Source of the DNA: Photobacterium arenosum
GTDB lineage: Bacteria > Pseudomonadota > Gammaproteobacteria > Enterobacterales > Vibrionaceae
Length of the DNA: 64,000 nucleotides
Assembly: GCF_014841115.1 (NCBI RefSeq)
Contig: NZ_JACYTP010000010.1
Span: 1 to 64,000, forward strand
Direction of reading: 5' to 3'
Under the pieces are notes generated by a model, which was given only the letters and a program-made list of their open reading frames with translations, ran no database searches and was not told the origin of the DNA. This document shows positions 1-6,631 of the stretch, in pieces. How positions within the stretch are numbered: the stretch's first letter is position 1; every line of letters starts with the position of its first letter. The position numbers were made by a program, and so were the translations under genes.

Positions 1-301
1 AATTCGGGCAATTTCAATGAGATCACAGGAAATTCAGAATGACGCTAACTATTGATAAAAGTCAGGAAAATCACGGCCTCGCTGGCGATCACCCCTCATG
101 CCGCTTTTCCGTGGCGCCTATGTCCATTCGGAGCAATGAGTCCTTATGCCTAACCGCTGCCGGTATGCGCTTGTTGGTCATCTTAAAATAATACGTTCTT
201 TCATAGATACTGCATGTCATCCACGCCAAAATCCCCCGCAGCCAGTGCAATTCTTTGGTAGAATGACCTCAGAAAACACGTTTATGCCAGTAAAGGTAAG
301 A
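1..301. other. Leader region upstream of sbcB, no gene seen
   Basis: I see no convincing gene here on either strand. An open frame continues upstream of sbcB from position 146, but its residues do not resemble the exonuclease family, and a better ribosome binding site lies just before position 302. Minus-strand frames in this stretch are interrupted by stops within about 20 codons. Confidence 0.5.
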
Positions 302-1726
302 ATGAGTAATAACGATAACCAACCAACCTTGTTTTGGCTGGACTATGAGACATTCGGGGCAAATCCTTCGGTTGATCGGCCTTGCCAGTTTGCCGGGGTG
401 AGAACCGACATGGATTTCAATGTGATTGGTGAGCCATTGGTGATTTACTGCCAGCCGCCCAGCGATTACCTGCCTTCACCCGAAGCCTGCCTGATCACAG
501 GGATTACACCGCAAGAAGCGATGGAGAAGGGCTTACCGGAACATGAATTTATTGCGCGCATTCATGCGGAGCTCTCTAAACCCAATACCTGCGTCATCGG
601 CTATAACAATGTGCGCTTCGATGACGAGGTCACTCGGTATACTCTGTACCGTAATTTTTACGATCCCTATGCCTGGAGCTGGCAAAGCGGCAATTCGCGT
701 TGGGATATGCTTGATATCATGCGTACTTGCTATGCGTTACGCCCAGATGGTCTGAACTGGCCAACAAACGAAGACGGATTCCCGAGCTTTAAGCTTGAGC
801 ATTTATCTGTTGAAAACGGAATCGAACACAGCAACGCGCACGACGCAATGGCCGATGTGTACGCCACAATTGAGCTGGCCAGGAAAGTCAAAGCCAGCCA
901 ACCCAAACTCTTTAACTACCTGTTTAACTTACGTCATAAACGTAAACTACAGGAACTGATCGACATCGCTGAGATGACGCCCTTGGTGCATGTTTCAGGT
1001 ATGTTTGGTTCTGAGTGCGGGAATACCAGCTGGATCGTCCCCATGGCCTGGCATCCGGATAACAAGAATGCGGTCATTTGTGTCAATCTGGCAATGGATC
1101 CTGCCCCGCTGTTCGATCTGGATGCTGACAGTTTGCGCGAGCGGCTGTACACCAAACGTGCTGATCTCAACCCCGGCGAGCTGCCTGTTCCACTCAAGCT
1201 GGTTCATATTAATAAGTGCCCTGTGCTGGCACCGGCAAAAACACTGACGGCCGAAGATGCTGAGCGACTAGGGATCGATCGGACTCAATGTCTGGCCAAC
1301 CTGAGCGCACTGAAAGATAAGCCTCAGATCCGTGAAAAACTGCTGGCCGTGTTTGGTCAGGACAGAGAATTTGAGCCAAACGATGATGTTGATACACAAC
1401 TGTATAACGGCTTTTTTTCTGCTGCGGACAAATCGGCGATGGATATCATTCGTGAGTCCGCGCCTGAGGAGCTGGGCAAACTCGAACTGAATGTGGATGA
1501 CAAACGCATCAAACCATTGCTGCTTCGCTACCGCGCCCGTAATTTCCCGTTAACGCTAAGCCATCAGGAACAGCAGCAGTGGAAGTATCATTGTCAGGAT
1601 TACTTCGAAACCAAACTGCCGGCTTACATGCAAAATCTCGAATCTATCGCGATGGAGCACCAAAGCGATGAGAGAAAAATGAAAATCCTGAAGGCCGTGT
1701 ACGATTACGTAGGCAAGCTGGTGTAA
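302..1726 (+). CDS. sbcB: Exodeoxyribonuclease I (SbcB)
   Basis: This is a 3'-5' single-strand DNA exonuclease of the DEDDh superfamily, acting in recombination and mismatch repair. The protein is 474 aa, against 475 in E. coli. The Exo I motif DYETFG is at residues 14-19, with D14 and E16 as expected metal ligands. The stretch GYNNVRFDDEVTR is near-identical to E. coli, and HSNAHDAMADVYAT holds the later catalytic His and Asp. The ATG at 302 is chosen because AAAGGTAAG sits a few bases upstream and it restores the family length; starts at 146 or 284 would add 52 or 6 residues. It is monocistronic, with an intrinsic terminator after it. Confidence 0.96.
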   Translation: MSNNDNQPTLFWLDYETFGANPSVDRPCQFAGVRTDMDFNVIGEPLVIYCQPPSDYLPSPEACLITGITPQEAMEKGLPEHEFIARIHAELSKPNTCVIGYNNVRFDDEVTRYTLYRNFYDPYAWSWQSGNSRWDMLDIMRTCYALRPDGLNWPTNEDGFPSFKLEHLSVENGIEHSNAHDAMADVYATIELARKVKASQPKLFNYLFNLRHKRKLQELIDIAEMTPLVHVSGMFGSECGNTSWIVPMAWHPDNKNAVICVNLAMDPAPLFDLDADSLRERLYTKRADLNPGELPVPLKLVHINKCPVLAPAKTLTAEDAERLGIDRTQCLANLSALKDKPQIREKLLAVFGQDREFEPNDDVDTQLYNGFFSAADKSAMDIIRESAPEELGKLELNVDDKRIKPLLLRYRARNFPLTLSHQEQQQWKYHCQDYFETKLPAYMQNLESIAMEHQSDERKMKILKAVYDYVGKLV

Positions 1727-1791
1727 TTACACAGCCAGGATGCCAGAAAGACAAATCGTTACAGAGCGCTGATCTTGCTCAGTAATTTCGC

Positions 1792-1827
1792 AACCCTGAC
1801 CTGCTGAGCAGTCAGGGTTTCTTTTTT
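1792..1827 (+). terminator. Intrinsic terminator after sbcB
   Basis: A perfect 9-bp stem, AACCCTGAC paired with GTCAGGGTT around a 10-nt loop, is followed by a T-rich tract. It lies 66 bases after the sbcB stop. Confidence 0.85.
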
Positions 1828-2012
1828 CAGACACTTTTCCTGCCCTGGTAGTTTGAACTTCAACGCAAGGCCAATAACAATTAATAAGTACCCGCTTTGT
1901 GCCATGCGTCATGGAGGCGCTTGGCAACATAAGCCACCATCAAGCCAATGATGTTTTACTGCCAGATGCCATAGGGACAGCATGCCGACAGTAAATTGGA
2001 AAAGTGACTATT

Positions 2013-2555
2013 ATGGCAACTGAGTCTCTCACCCGGTGTTATCGATTTGCCAGGGTGGATTTTGAACCCGATCTGCGGCTGCTTGTCTGGCCTGATAAAT
2101 CAGAGACAGCCCTGACGCTGCATGAGTCACGCCTGCTTGAAGCTCTGTGCTACTTTGCCGGAGAGGTGATCAGCCATAAATCATTGTCTGATAAAACATT
2201 TCTTCCGCAGGATTCCATGTCTCACATACAAAAAATCGACCTGGCTTCGATATTCAACTCGCTTCGCCGCAAGCTGACTGTTAACGGTGTAATGGCTATT
2301 CCTATCGAAGTGCTCCCCCATTTTGGCTTTCGTGTCCCTCTGCCGAAAGAGACCTGTCGCCATATCCATCGCTTCAAACAACCCGAGACGCTGCCGTCCA
2401 AGCCGTCGCCACAGCCAGCAATCACAACGATTAAAACCAGACGACCGCATAGCTCGGCAACAGAGCACATAGTAAAACACAGCCTGATGCATAAACTGTC
2501 TGTGTTGCTGCTTGCTGCCGCCGGCATTGCAATCGTCATCGTTTCAAACCTGTGA
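2013..2555 (+). CDS. Short ToxR/CadC-like membrane-anchored winged-helix regulator
   Basis: The protein is about 180 aa. Residues about 10-100 look like an OmpR/ToxR-type winged-helix domain: a beta start (YRFARVDFEPDLRLLVWP), a segment LTLHESRLLEALCYFAGEVIS, and a recognition region ending SIFNSLRRKL. A basic Ser/Pro-rich linker follows, then one hydrophobic segment (LSVLLLAAAGIAIVIV) that ends two residues before the stop. ToxR and CadC normally carry a periplasmic sensor after this segment; here it is absent. The ATG at 2013 is preferred over GTG 2004 because GGAAAA lies about 10 bases upstream. It precedes lrgAB and may control it, which is inference from position only. Confidence 0.72.
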   Translation: MATESLTRCYRFARVDFEPDLRLLVWPDKSETALTLHESRLLEALCYFAGEVISHKSLSDKTFLPQDSMSHIQKIDLASIFNSLRRKLTVNGVMAIPIEVLPHFGFRVPLPKETCRHIHRFKQPETLPSKPSPQPAITTIKTRRPHSSATEHIVKHSLMHKLSVLLLAAAGIAIVIVSNL

Positions 2556-2652
2556 ACAAGCAGTCCAGGATAAATACAGCCGCAAAGAAATGTGGTGTAG
2601 ATCTCATCTATTTTGTATCATTGCGACACCATTTATCATCATCCTGACGTCT

Positions 2653-2994
2653 ATGAGCTACCTGCGTTCATTTGCAATCATCGCCATTTTTCTGATGGTC
2701 GGTAAAGGATTTCAGTCTCTTACTCAGATCCCCATCCCCGGCAGCATTCTCGGCATGTTATTTCTCTTCACGGCTCTGTCTGCAGGCCTGTTGCCGCCCA
2801 ACTGGGCTAAACCCGGCTGTCATCTGTTTATTCGCCATATGGCTATTTTGTTTGTGCCTGTGGGTGTCGGACTGGTGAATTACCTGGATCTGCTCAGAGC
2901 CAATGCGTTGCCTGTTCTGGTAAGCACCATAGGCAGCAGTTTGGTGGTTCTGTTATTTGTTGGCTGGTATGTACAGCGCAAGGAGTCTGACTAA
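2653..2994 (+). CDS. lrgA: LrgA/CidA family holin-like membrane protein (YohJ-like)
   Basis: This small polytopic inner-membrane protein is paired with LrgB. The family modulates murein hydrolase activity or exports small metabolites; the bacterial role is debated. Family signatures are IPIPGSILGMLFLF, WAKPGCHLFIRHMAILFVPVGVG and a C-terminal hydrophobic stretch. The frame is open upstream to 2512, overlapping the preceding regulator gene. ATG 2653 (MSYLRSF) aligns with the YohJ N-terminus, but its Shine-Dalgarno is weak, and ATG 2590 would give a longer hydrophobic N-terminus. The stop overlaps the lrgB start (TAATG), so the two are translationally coupled. Confidence 0.85.
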   Translation: MSYLRSFAIIAIFLMVGKGFQSLTQIPIPGSILGMLFLFTALSAGLLPPNWAKPGCHLFIRHMAILFVPVGVGLVNYLDLLRANALPVLVSTIGSSLVVLLFVGWYVQRKESD

Positions 2995-3671
2995 TGTGGT
3001 TAGCCGTAACGCTGATTGTTTTTATTCTTGCCCGTAAATTATCCAAGCGCTTCCAGCACCCCATTCTTAATCCGTTACTTCTCTGTCTGGTGGTGATCAT
3101 TCCTTTGCTTTTGGTGCTTAATGTGCCTTATGACGTCTATTTCGATGATAATAAATGGATTCATTTCCTTCTGGAGCCCGCTGTTGTTGCCCTTGCTTTC
3201 CCTCTTTATGAGCAAATGCCGCAAATCCGCAGCCGCTGGAAAGTCATAGTCACAGCCACCCTGTTTGGCAGCATACTCTCAATGATTACCGGGACAGCGA
3301 TTGCTCTTGCTCTTGGCGCTGATTTACAGCTTACTGCAAGCATTCTGCCTAAATCCGTGACCACCCCCATCGCTATGGCGGTTGCTGAACAAATTGGTGG
3401 TGTGCCGTCGCTGGCCGCTGTCATGGTTCTGATCGCCGGCATCTTTGGTGCTGTATTAGGTTATCCGTTGTTTAAACTCATCAACATCACCCATCCCATG
3501 GCCAAAGGATTAAGCATGGGGACTGTGGCACACGCGTTAGGAACGGCTAAAGCGGCTGAGGAAAATTACAAAGATGGCGCGTTCAGCTCACTGGCCTTAG
3601 TACTTTGTGGCGTCATTACCGCCATACTCGCCCCGATAATCTATCCGTTGCTGTTGTCTGTCTTTCACTGA
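2994..3671 (+). CDS. lrgB: LrgB/CidB family membrane protein (YohK-like)
   Basis: This is the 225-aa partner of LrgA, an integral membrane protein with several hydrophobic helices. Family-typical motifs are LPKSVTTPIAMAVAEQIGG and a C-terminal HALGTAKAAEENYKDGAFSSLAL. The start overlaps the lrgA stop by one base, showing one operon. The length matches YohK-type proteins. A role in murein hydrolase control or in glycolate/pyruvate-type metabolite export is known only for some homologues, so the substrate here is open. Confidence 0.9.
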   Translation: MWLAVTLIVFILARKLSKRFQHPILNPLLLCLVVIIPLLLVLNVPYDVYFDDNKWIHFLLEPAVVALAFPLYEQMPQIRSRWKVIVTATLFGSILSMITGTAIALALGADLQLTASILPKSVTTPIAMAVAEQIGGVPSLAAVMVLIAGIFGAVLGYPLFKLINITHPMAKGLSMGTVAHALGTAKAAEENYKDGAFSSLALVLCGVITAILAPIIYPLLLSVFH

Positions 3672-3786
3672 CAACCGATCCACCTGCCACTTCTTAAGCG
3701 GTTTAGCTGTGCAACGCCCTTGCAACACCCACACAGCCAGGCCGCTTTACTGAGTATTGAAATACAGACACTTACCTCATCAATCA

Positions 3787-3802
3787 TGTGAAACCACTCA
3801 CC
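3787..3802 (+). promoter_or_regulatory. Distal CRP box of the cdd promoter
   Basis: The sequence TGTGA-AACCAC-TCACC matches the CRP consensus TGTGA-N6-TCACA at 9 of 10 positions. Its centre (3794.5) is 51 bp upstream of a second CRP-like box and about 92 bp upstream of the predicted start of transcription. This reproduces the tandem CRP arrangement of the E. coli cdd promoter, where CytR binds between the two CRP dimers. Confidence 0.75.
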
Positions 3803-3837
3803 AATTTGTAAATAGAGTGAAATAAACAACCTTTAAT

Positions 3838-3879
3838 AGTGATCTTTGTCACTATATTTATTCGTTTACGCACTACAAT
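3838..3879 (+). promoter_or_regulatory. cdd promoter: proximal CRP box and -10
   Basis: The palindrome AGTGA-TCTTTG-TCACT (3838-3853) is a CRP-type site. A -10 element TACAAT is at 3874-3879, which places transcription start near 3886-3887. The CRP centre would then be at about -41.5, the class II position, explaining the absence of a good -35 hexamer. CytR co-regulation is inferred from the E. coli gene, since no CytR site was proven. Confidence 0.7.
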
Positions 3880-3909
3880 GCGTAAGTGAATACATTAAGG
3901 AGAATCAGT

Positions 3910-4797
3910 ATGCGCACCGAAGTAATGGACGCTTTAGAGCACCTGCCACACACATTGTCACAGGCGCTTAAGCCTATCATTACCGCTCCGGGTTTTGATG
4001 CCACACTGAGCAAAGAAGAATTTGAACAGTTAATGAAAGACAGTCATCTGACGGATGCAGAACTGCGTATTCAGTTACTGAAAGTGGCTGCGGCCTACTC
4101 GATTGCTTCTCTCTCAAACTTCCATGTGGGTGCCATTGCCCGCGGAAACTCAGGTCGTCTGTATTTCGGTGCGAACATGGAATTCAGCGCCACCTCTATG
4201 TCACAAACGGTTCACGCAGAGCAATCTGCAATCAGCCATGCCTGGTTGAAAGGCGAAACGGGCATTACCGACATTACCGTCAACTACTCCCCCTGCGGGC
4301 ATTGCCGGCAGTTCATGAATGAACTGACGACGGCACAAAGCATCGTAGTACAGTTGCCAGAGCGTTCACCCAAAGCACTGCAGGAATATCTGCCAGAGTC
4401 CTTTGGCCCGTCTGATCTGGGTATCACCGAGCTCTTATTATCAGACAGCTCACATGAGCTGAAGCTCGAAACCGATGATGTGCTGCTGCAAGCAGCCTGT
4501 AAGGCGGCAGATAAATCACATGCGCCATACAGTAAAAACTATGCGGGAGTTGCGCTGAAGGCGAAAGATGGCCGGCTATTCTCAGGCATGTATGCAGAGA
4601 ACGCGGCATTTAACCCGAGCCTGCCACCACTCCAGGTGGCACTGATTAACATGAATATGGCGAGCTATTCGCTGTCAGATATTGTTGAAGCCGCTTTGGT
4701 TGAACAGAAAGACTCAGCGATCAGCTTGCTGGCTGACACACAAAATACGCTGGAAACCTTCAATCCTGATATGCCACTTTCTTACGCCGCTATCTGA
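3910..4797 (+). CDS. cdd: Cytidine deaminase
   Basis: This enzyme deaminates cytidine and deoxycytidine to uridine and deoxyuridine in pyrimidine salvage. At 295 aa it is the large dimeric E. coli-type form (294 aa). The catalytic residues fall at the same numbers as in E. coli: H102 and proton-shuttle E104 in VHAEQSA, and zinc cysteines C129 and C132 in PCGHC. The C-terminal half is the degenerate second deaminase fold. ATG 3910 is chosen because AAGGAG lies 7 bases upstream; an in-frame ATG at 3886 coincides with the predicted transcription start. A tandem CRP promoter precedes it and a strong terminator follows. Confidence 0.96.
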   Translation: MRTEVMDALEHLPHTLSQALKPIITAPGFDATLSKEEFEQLMKDSHLTDAELRIQLLKVAAAYSIASLSNFHVGAIARGNSGRLYFGANMEFSATSMSQTVHAEQSAISHAWLKGETGITDITVNYSPCGHCRQFMNELTTAQSIVVQLPERSPKALQEYLPESFGPSDLGITELLLSDSSHELKLETDDVLLQAACKAADKSHAPYSKNYAGVALKAKDGRLFSGMYAENAAFNPSLPPLQVALINMNMASYSLSDIVEAALVEQKDSAISLLADTQNTLETFNPDMPLSYAAI

Positions 4798-4820
4798 TAA
4801 CAAATTAAGAATTCCTTGCC

Positions 4821-4854
4821 GCCGACAAAGCTCCCTGTTTTGTCGGCTTTTTTT
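4821..4854 (+). terminator. Intrinsic terminator after cdd
   Basis: GCCGACAAA pairs with TTTGTCGGC (9 bp) and is followed by seven T residues. It ends the cdd transcript before the DMT transporter gene. Confidence 0.92.
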
Positions 4855-4924
4855 ATCAATTAACAATTTCTTCTATGCACTCATCAGAGTATGATTCCAG
4901 ATTATTTTTTCTGAAAGACACCTT

Positions 4925-5833
4925 ATGACTCATCGACACAACCCTATTCAGGGCGCTTGCTGGATGCTGACAGCCGGAATGGCGTTTGCCGTGGTTAACA
5001 GCATGGCACAATACCTGAGTGTGACCTTCCATTTGCCATCTACCACTGTCGGTTTGATTCAATACTTTATTGCTCTCCTGGTCATGCTTCCCTGGCTGCA
5101 CAATATCGGTCTTCGTCAGGCTCTGAAAACTCAACACTTTGGTATGCACTGCTTCCGCGTGTTTCTGTCTGTTATCGGTATTCAGTTATGGCTGTGGGCC
5201 CTGGCGTACCCTGTACCTATCTGGCAAGGCATTGCGCTACTGATGACATCGCCTTTGTTCGCCACCGTAGGCTCGGGTTTGCTGCTGAAAGAAAAGGTCG
5301 GCTTTGTACGCTGGATGGCAACCCTAGCCGGCTTTGCTGGTGCAATGATCATTCTTGAGCCGTGGGCCGACAATTTCAATCTGGCCTCATTGCTGCCCAT
5401 TGGCGCGGCTTTCTTCTGGGCGAGCTATTCTCTGATGGTGAAGAAGATGTCGCACCACGACTCCCCGACGACTATGGTTGTCTACCTGCTGGTGCTGATC
5501 ACGCCATTTAACCTTTTTCTTGCTGCACCTGATTTCACCCTGCCTGTTGGCCAGCACACCTGGGTTCTTCTGATAGGTGCCGGATTATTTACCGCACTGG
5601 CTAACTGGGCCATAGCTAAAGCCTATGCCATTGCTGACGCTTCTTTCGTACAGCCTTTCGATCATGCCAAACTGCCATTGAACGTGCTTGCCGGGTTTAT
5701 CGTCTTCGGATGGGTACCACCTGGACGGCTTTGGCTGGGGGCTGCCATTATTATCGCCTCAGTCGCTTTCATTACGCAGTGGGAACGAAGAAAACCGATG
5801 TTACAGGCGGCTACTATCAATGAAGCAGCTTAA
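4925..5833 (+). CDS. EamA/DMT-superfamily transporter
   Basis: This 302-aa protein is almost wholly hydrophobic, with about ten predicted membrane helices in two EamA repeats (roughly residues 10-140 and 155-290). Typical features are a first helix after GACWMLTAGMAFAVVNS, a family-like EKVGFVRWMATLAGFAGAMII segment closing repeat one, and ALANWAIAKAYAIADASFVQPFDHAKLP in repeat two. DMT proteins export amino acids, nucleosides or other small metabolites; the substrate cannot be told. It stands alone, with its own weak ribosome site (GAAAGA). Confidence 0.85.
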   Translation: MTHRHNPIQGACWMLTAGMAFAVVNSMAQYLSVTFHLPSTTVGLIQYFIALLVMLPWLHNIGLRQALKTQHFGMHCFRVFLSVIGIQLWLWALAYPVPIWQGIALLMTSPLFATVGSGLLLKEKVGFVRWMATLAGFAGAMIILEPWADNFNLASLLPIGAAFFWASYSLMVKKMSHHDSPTTMVVYLLVLITPFNLFLAAPDFTLPVGQHTWVLLIGAGLFTALANWAIAKAYAIADASFVQPFDHAKLPLNVLAGFIVFGWVPPGRLWLGAAIIIASVAFITQWERRKPMLQAATINEAA

Positions 5834-5840
5834 CTAAAAG

Positions 5841-5964
5841 ATACCCAAACGACTTGAAGTTGCAGGTAAGCGGCAAGTAAGTGAAGCCCCATGGGCATAG
5901 ATAACTATGTAATTGGGGAATGGGAACGCAGCCAACACCACTGCGGCATCAAGCAGGACGGGGC
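5841..5964. repeat. Imperfect palindromic intergenic repeat (about 124 bp)
   Basis: The left end (ATACCCAAACGACTTGAAGT...) and right end (CTGCGGCATCAAGCAGG...) are imperfect inverted copies, about 13 of 23 positions matching. The centre holds a second palindrome, CCCCAT..CATAG-ATAA-CTATG..ATTGGGG. The whole could fold into one long hairpin. It resembles non-coding intergenic repeats I recall from several gammaproteobacterial genomes whose left end reads CCCAAAC..CTTGAAGTTGCAGG. Only one copy was noticed in this window. Confidence 0.6.
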
Positions 5965-5973
5965 AACAGACAC

Positions 5974-6001
5974 AAAAAAGCTGGCAATTAGCCAGCTTTT
6001 T
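5974..6001. terminator. Bidirectional terminator
   Basis: AAAAAGCTGGC and GCCAGCTTTTT form a perfect stem around the loop AATTA, with A- and T-runs on both sides. It serves the convergent DMT transporter (plus) and the outer-membrane protein gene (minus). Confidence 0.9.
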
Positions 6002-6053
6002 CGATTCATTGTGCTTTTTTGGGATTCATTCAGCTATTTACATTCATTCTGAA

Positions 6054-6455
6054 TCAGAAACGCACTCTTACACCCATAGCCGCTTCCAGTTCGACATCAA
6101 CATCTTCCACCATATACAGCGTCGGTCCAACTTCACCATACAGCTCAAACTGATTAACAGGCACTTCCAGGCCAATACCGGAACGGATACCCAATTTGTC
6201 ATAATGGTTATCAACATACTGTGCGCCGACAAAGGTATACCCCATGTTAAGCTGCGGATTTCTGGTCAACGTACCCAGGTTGAAGGTTTTATCGACCGCA
6301 AAACCAAATTCGTCTAACCCCAGCGAAAAACGCAGGTCATTGTGTTTATACTGCACACCACTCATTGGCGAACCAAGAAAAATACCTGCCGATTGCGACG
6401 CCAAAGCCGACGTAGACAAACCGCACAACAAAATACCAATCAACGACTTCTTCAT
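6054..6455 (-). CDS. Small putative outer-membrane beta-barrel protein
   Basis: The protein is 133 aa. It has a clear signal peptide (MKKSLIGILLCGLSTSALAS, cleavage near residue 19-20) and then alternating hydrophobic/polar strands ending in the aromatic VRVRF, a common C-terminal signature of outer-membrane barrels. Strands such as GIGLEVPVNQFELYGEVGPTLYM support a small barrel of perhaps six to eight strands. I do not recognise a named family. It lies downstream of acnA on the same strand, separated by about 175 bases containing a strong inverted repeat. Confidence 0.7.
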   Translation of the reverse strand: MKKSLIGILLCGLSTSALASQSAGIFLGSPMSGVQYKHNDLRFSLGLDEFGFAVDKTFNLGTLTRNPQLNMGYTFVGAQYVDNHYDKLGIRSGIGLEVPVNQFELYGEVGPTLYMVEDVDVELEAAMGVRVRF

Positions 6456-6584
6456 GTTACTGTCCGTTTTCCCTGAATTGCGCTCTAACGACCTTAGATT
6501 ATACTGATAGAGCTCTCTTTAAGCTTGTCACTCTACTGTAACTGCAATATCGCGGCAATACGAACCTACAACCATACAAATGAC

Positions 6585-6615
6585 AATTATTTGACATACC
6601 AAGTGTCAAATAATT
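6585..6615. repeat. 12-bp perfect inverted repeat downstream of acnA
   Basis: AATTATTTGACA and TGTCAAATAATT are perfectly inverted around a 7-nt spacer, 16 bases past the acnA stop. It is AT-rich and lacks a T-tract, so it may be a weak terminator, an mRNA-stabilising hairpin, or an operator for the outer-membrane protein gene. Confidence 0.6.
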
Positions 6616-6631
6616 ACAGAAAAACGCATTG

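Noticed and set aside
6233..6243. GGTATACC resembling the PhnR palindrome core
   Set aside because: It lies inside the coding sequence of the outer-membrane protein and lacks the flanking T and A of the four leader-positioned sites.
5913..6317. 134-aa plus-strand frame
   Set aside because: It runs through a terminator and is antisense to the outer-membrane protein gene, which has a proper signal peptide and start.
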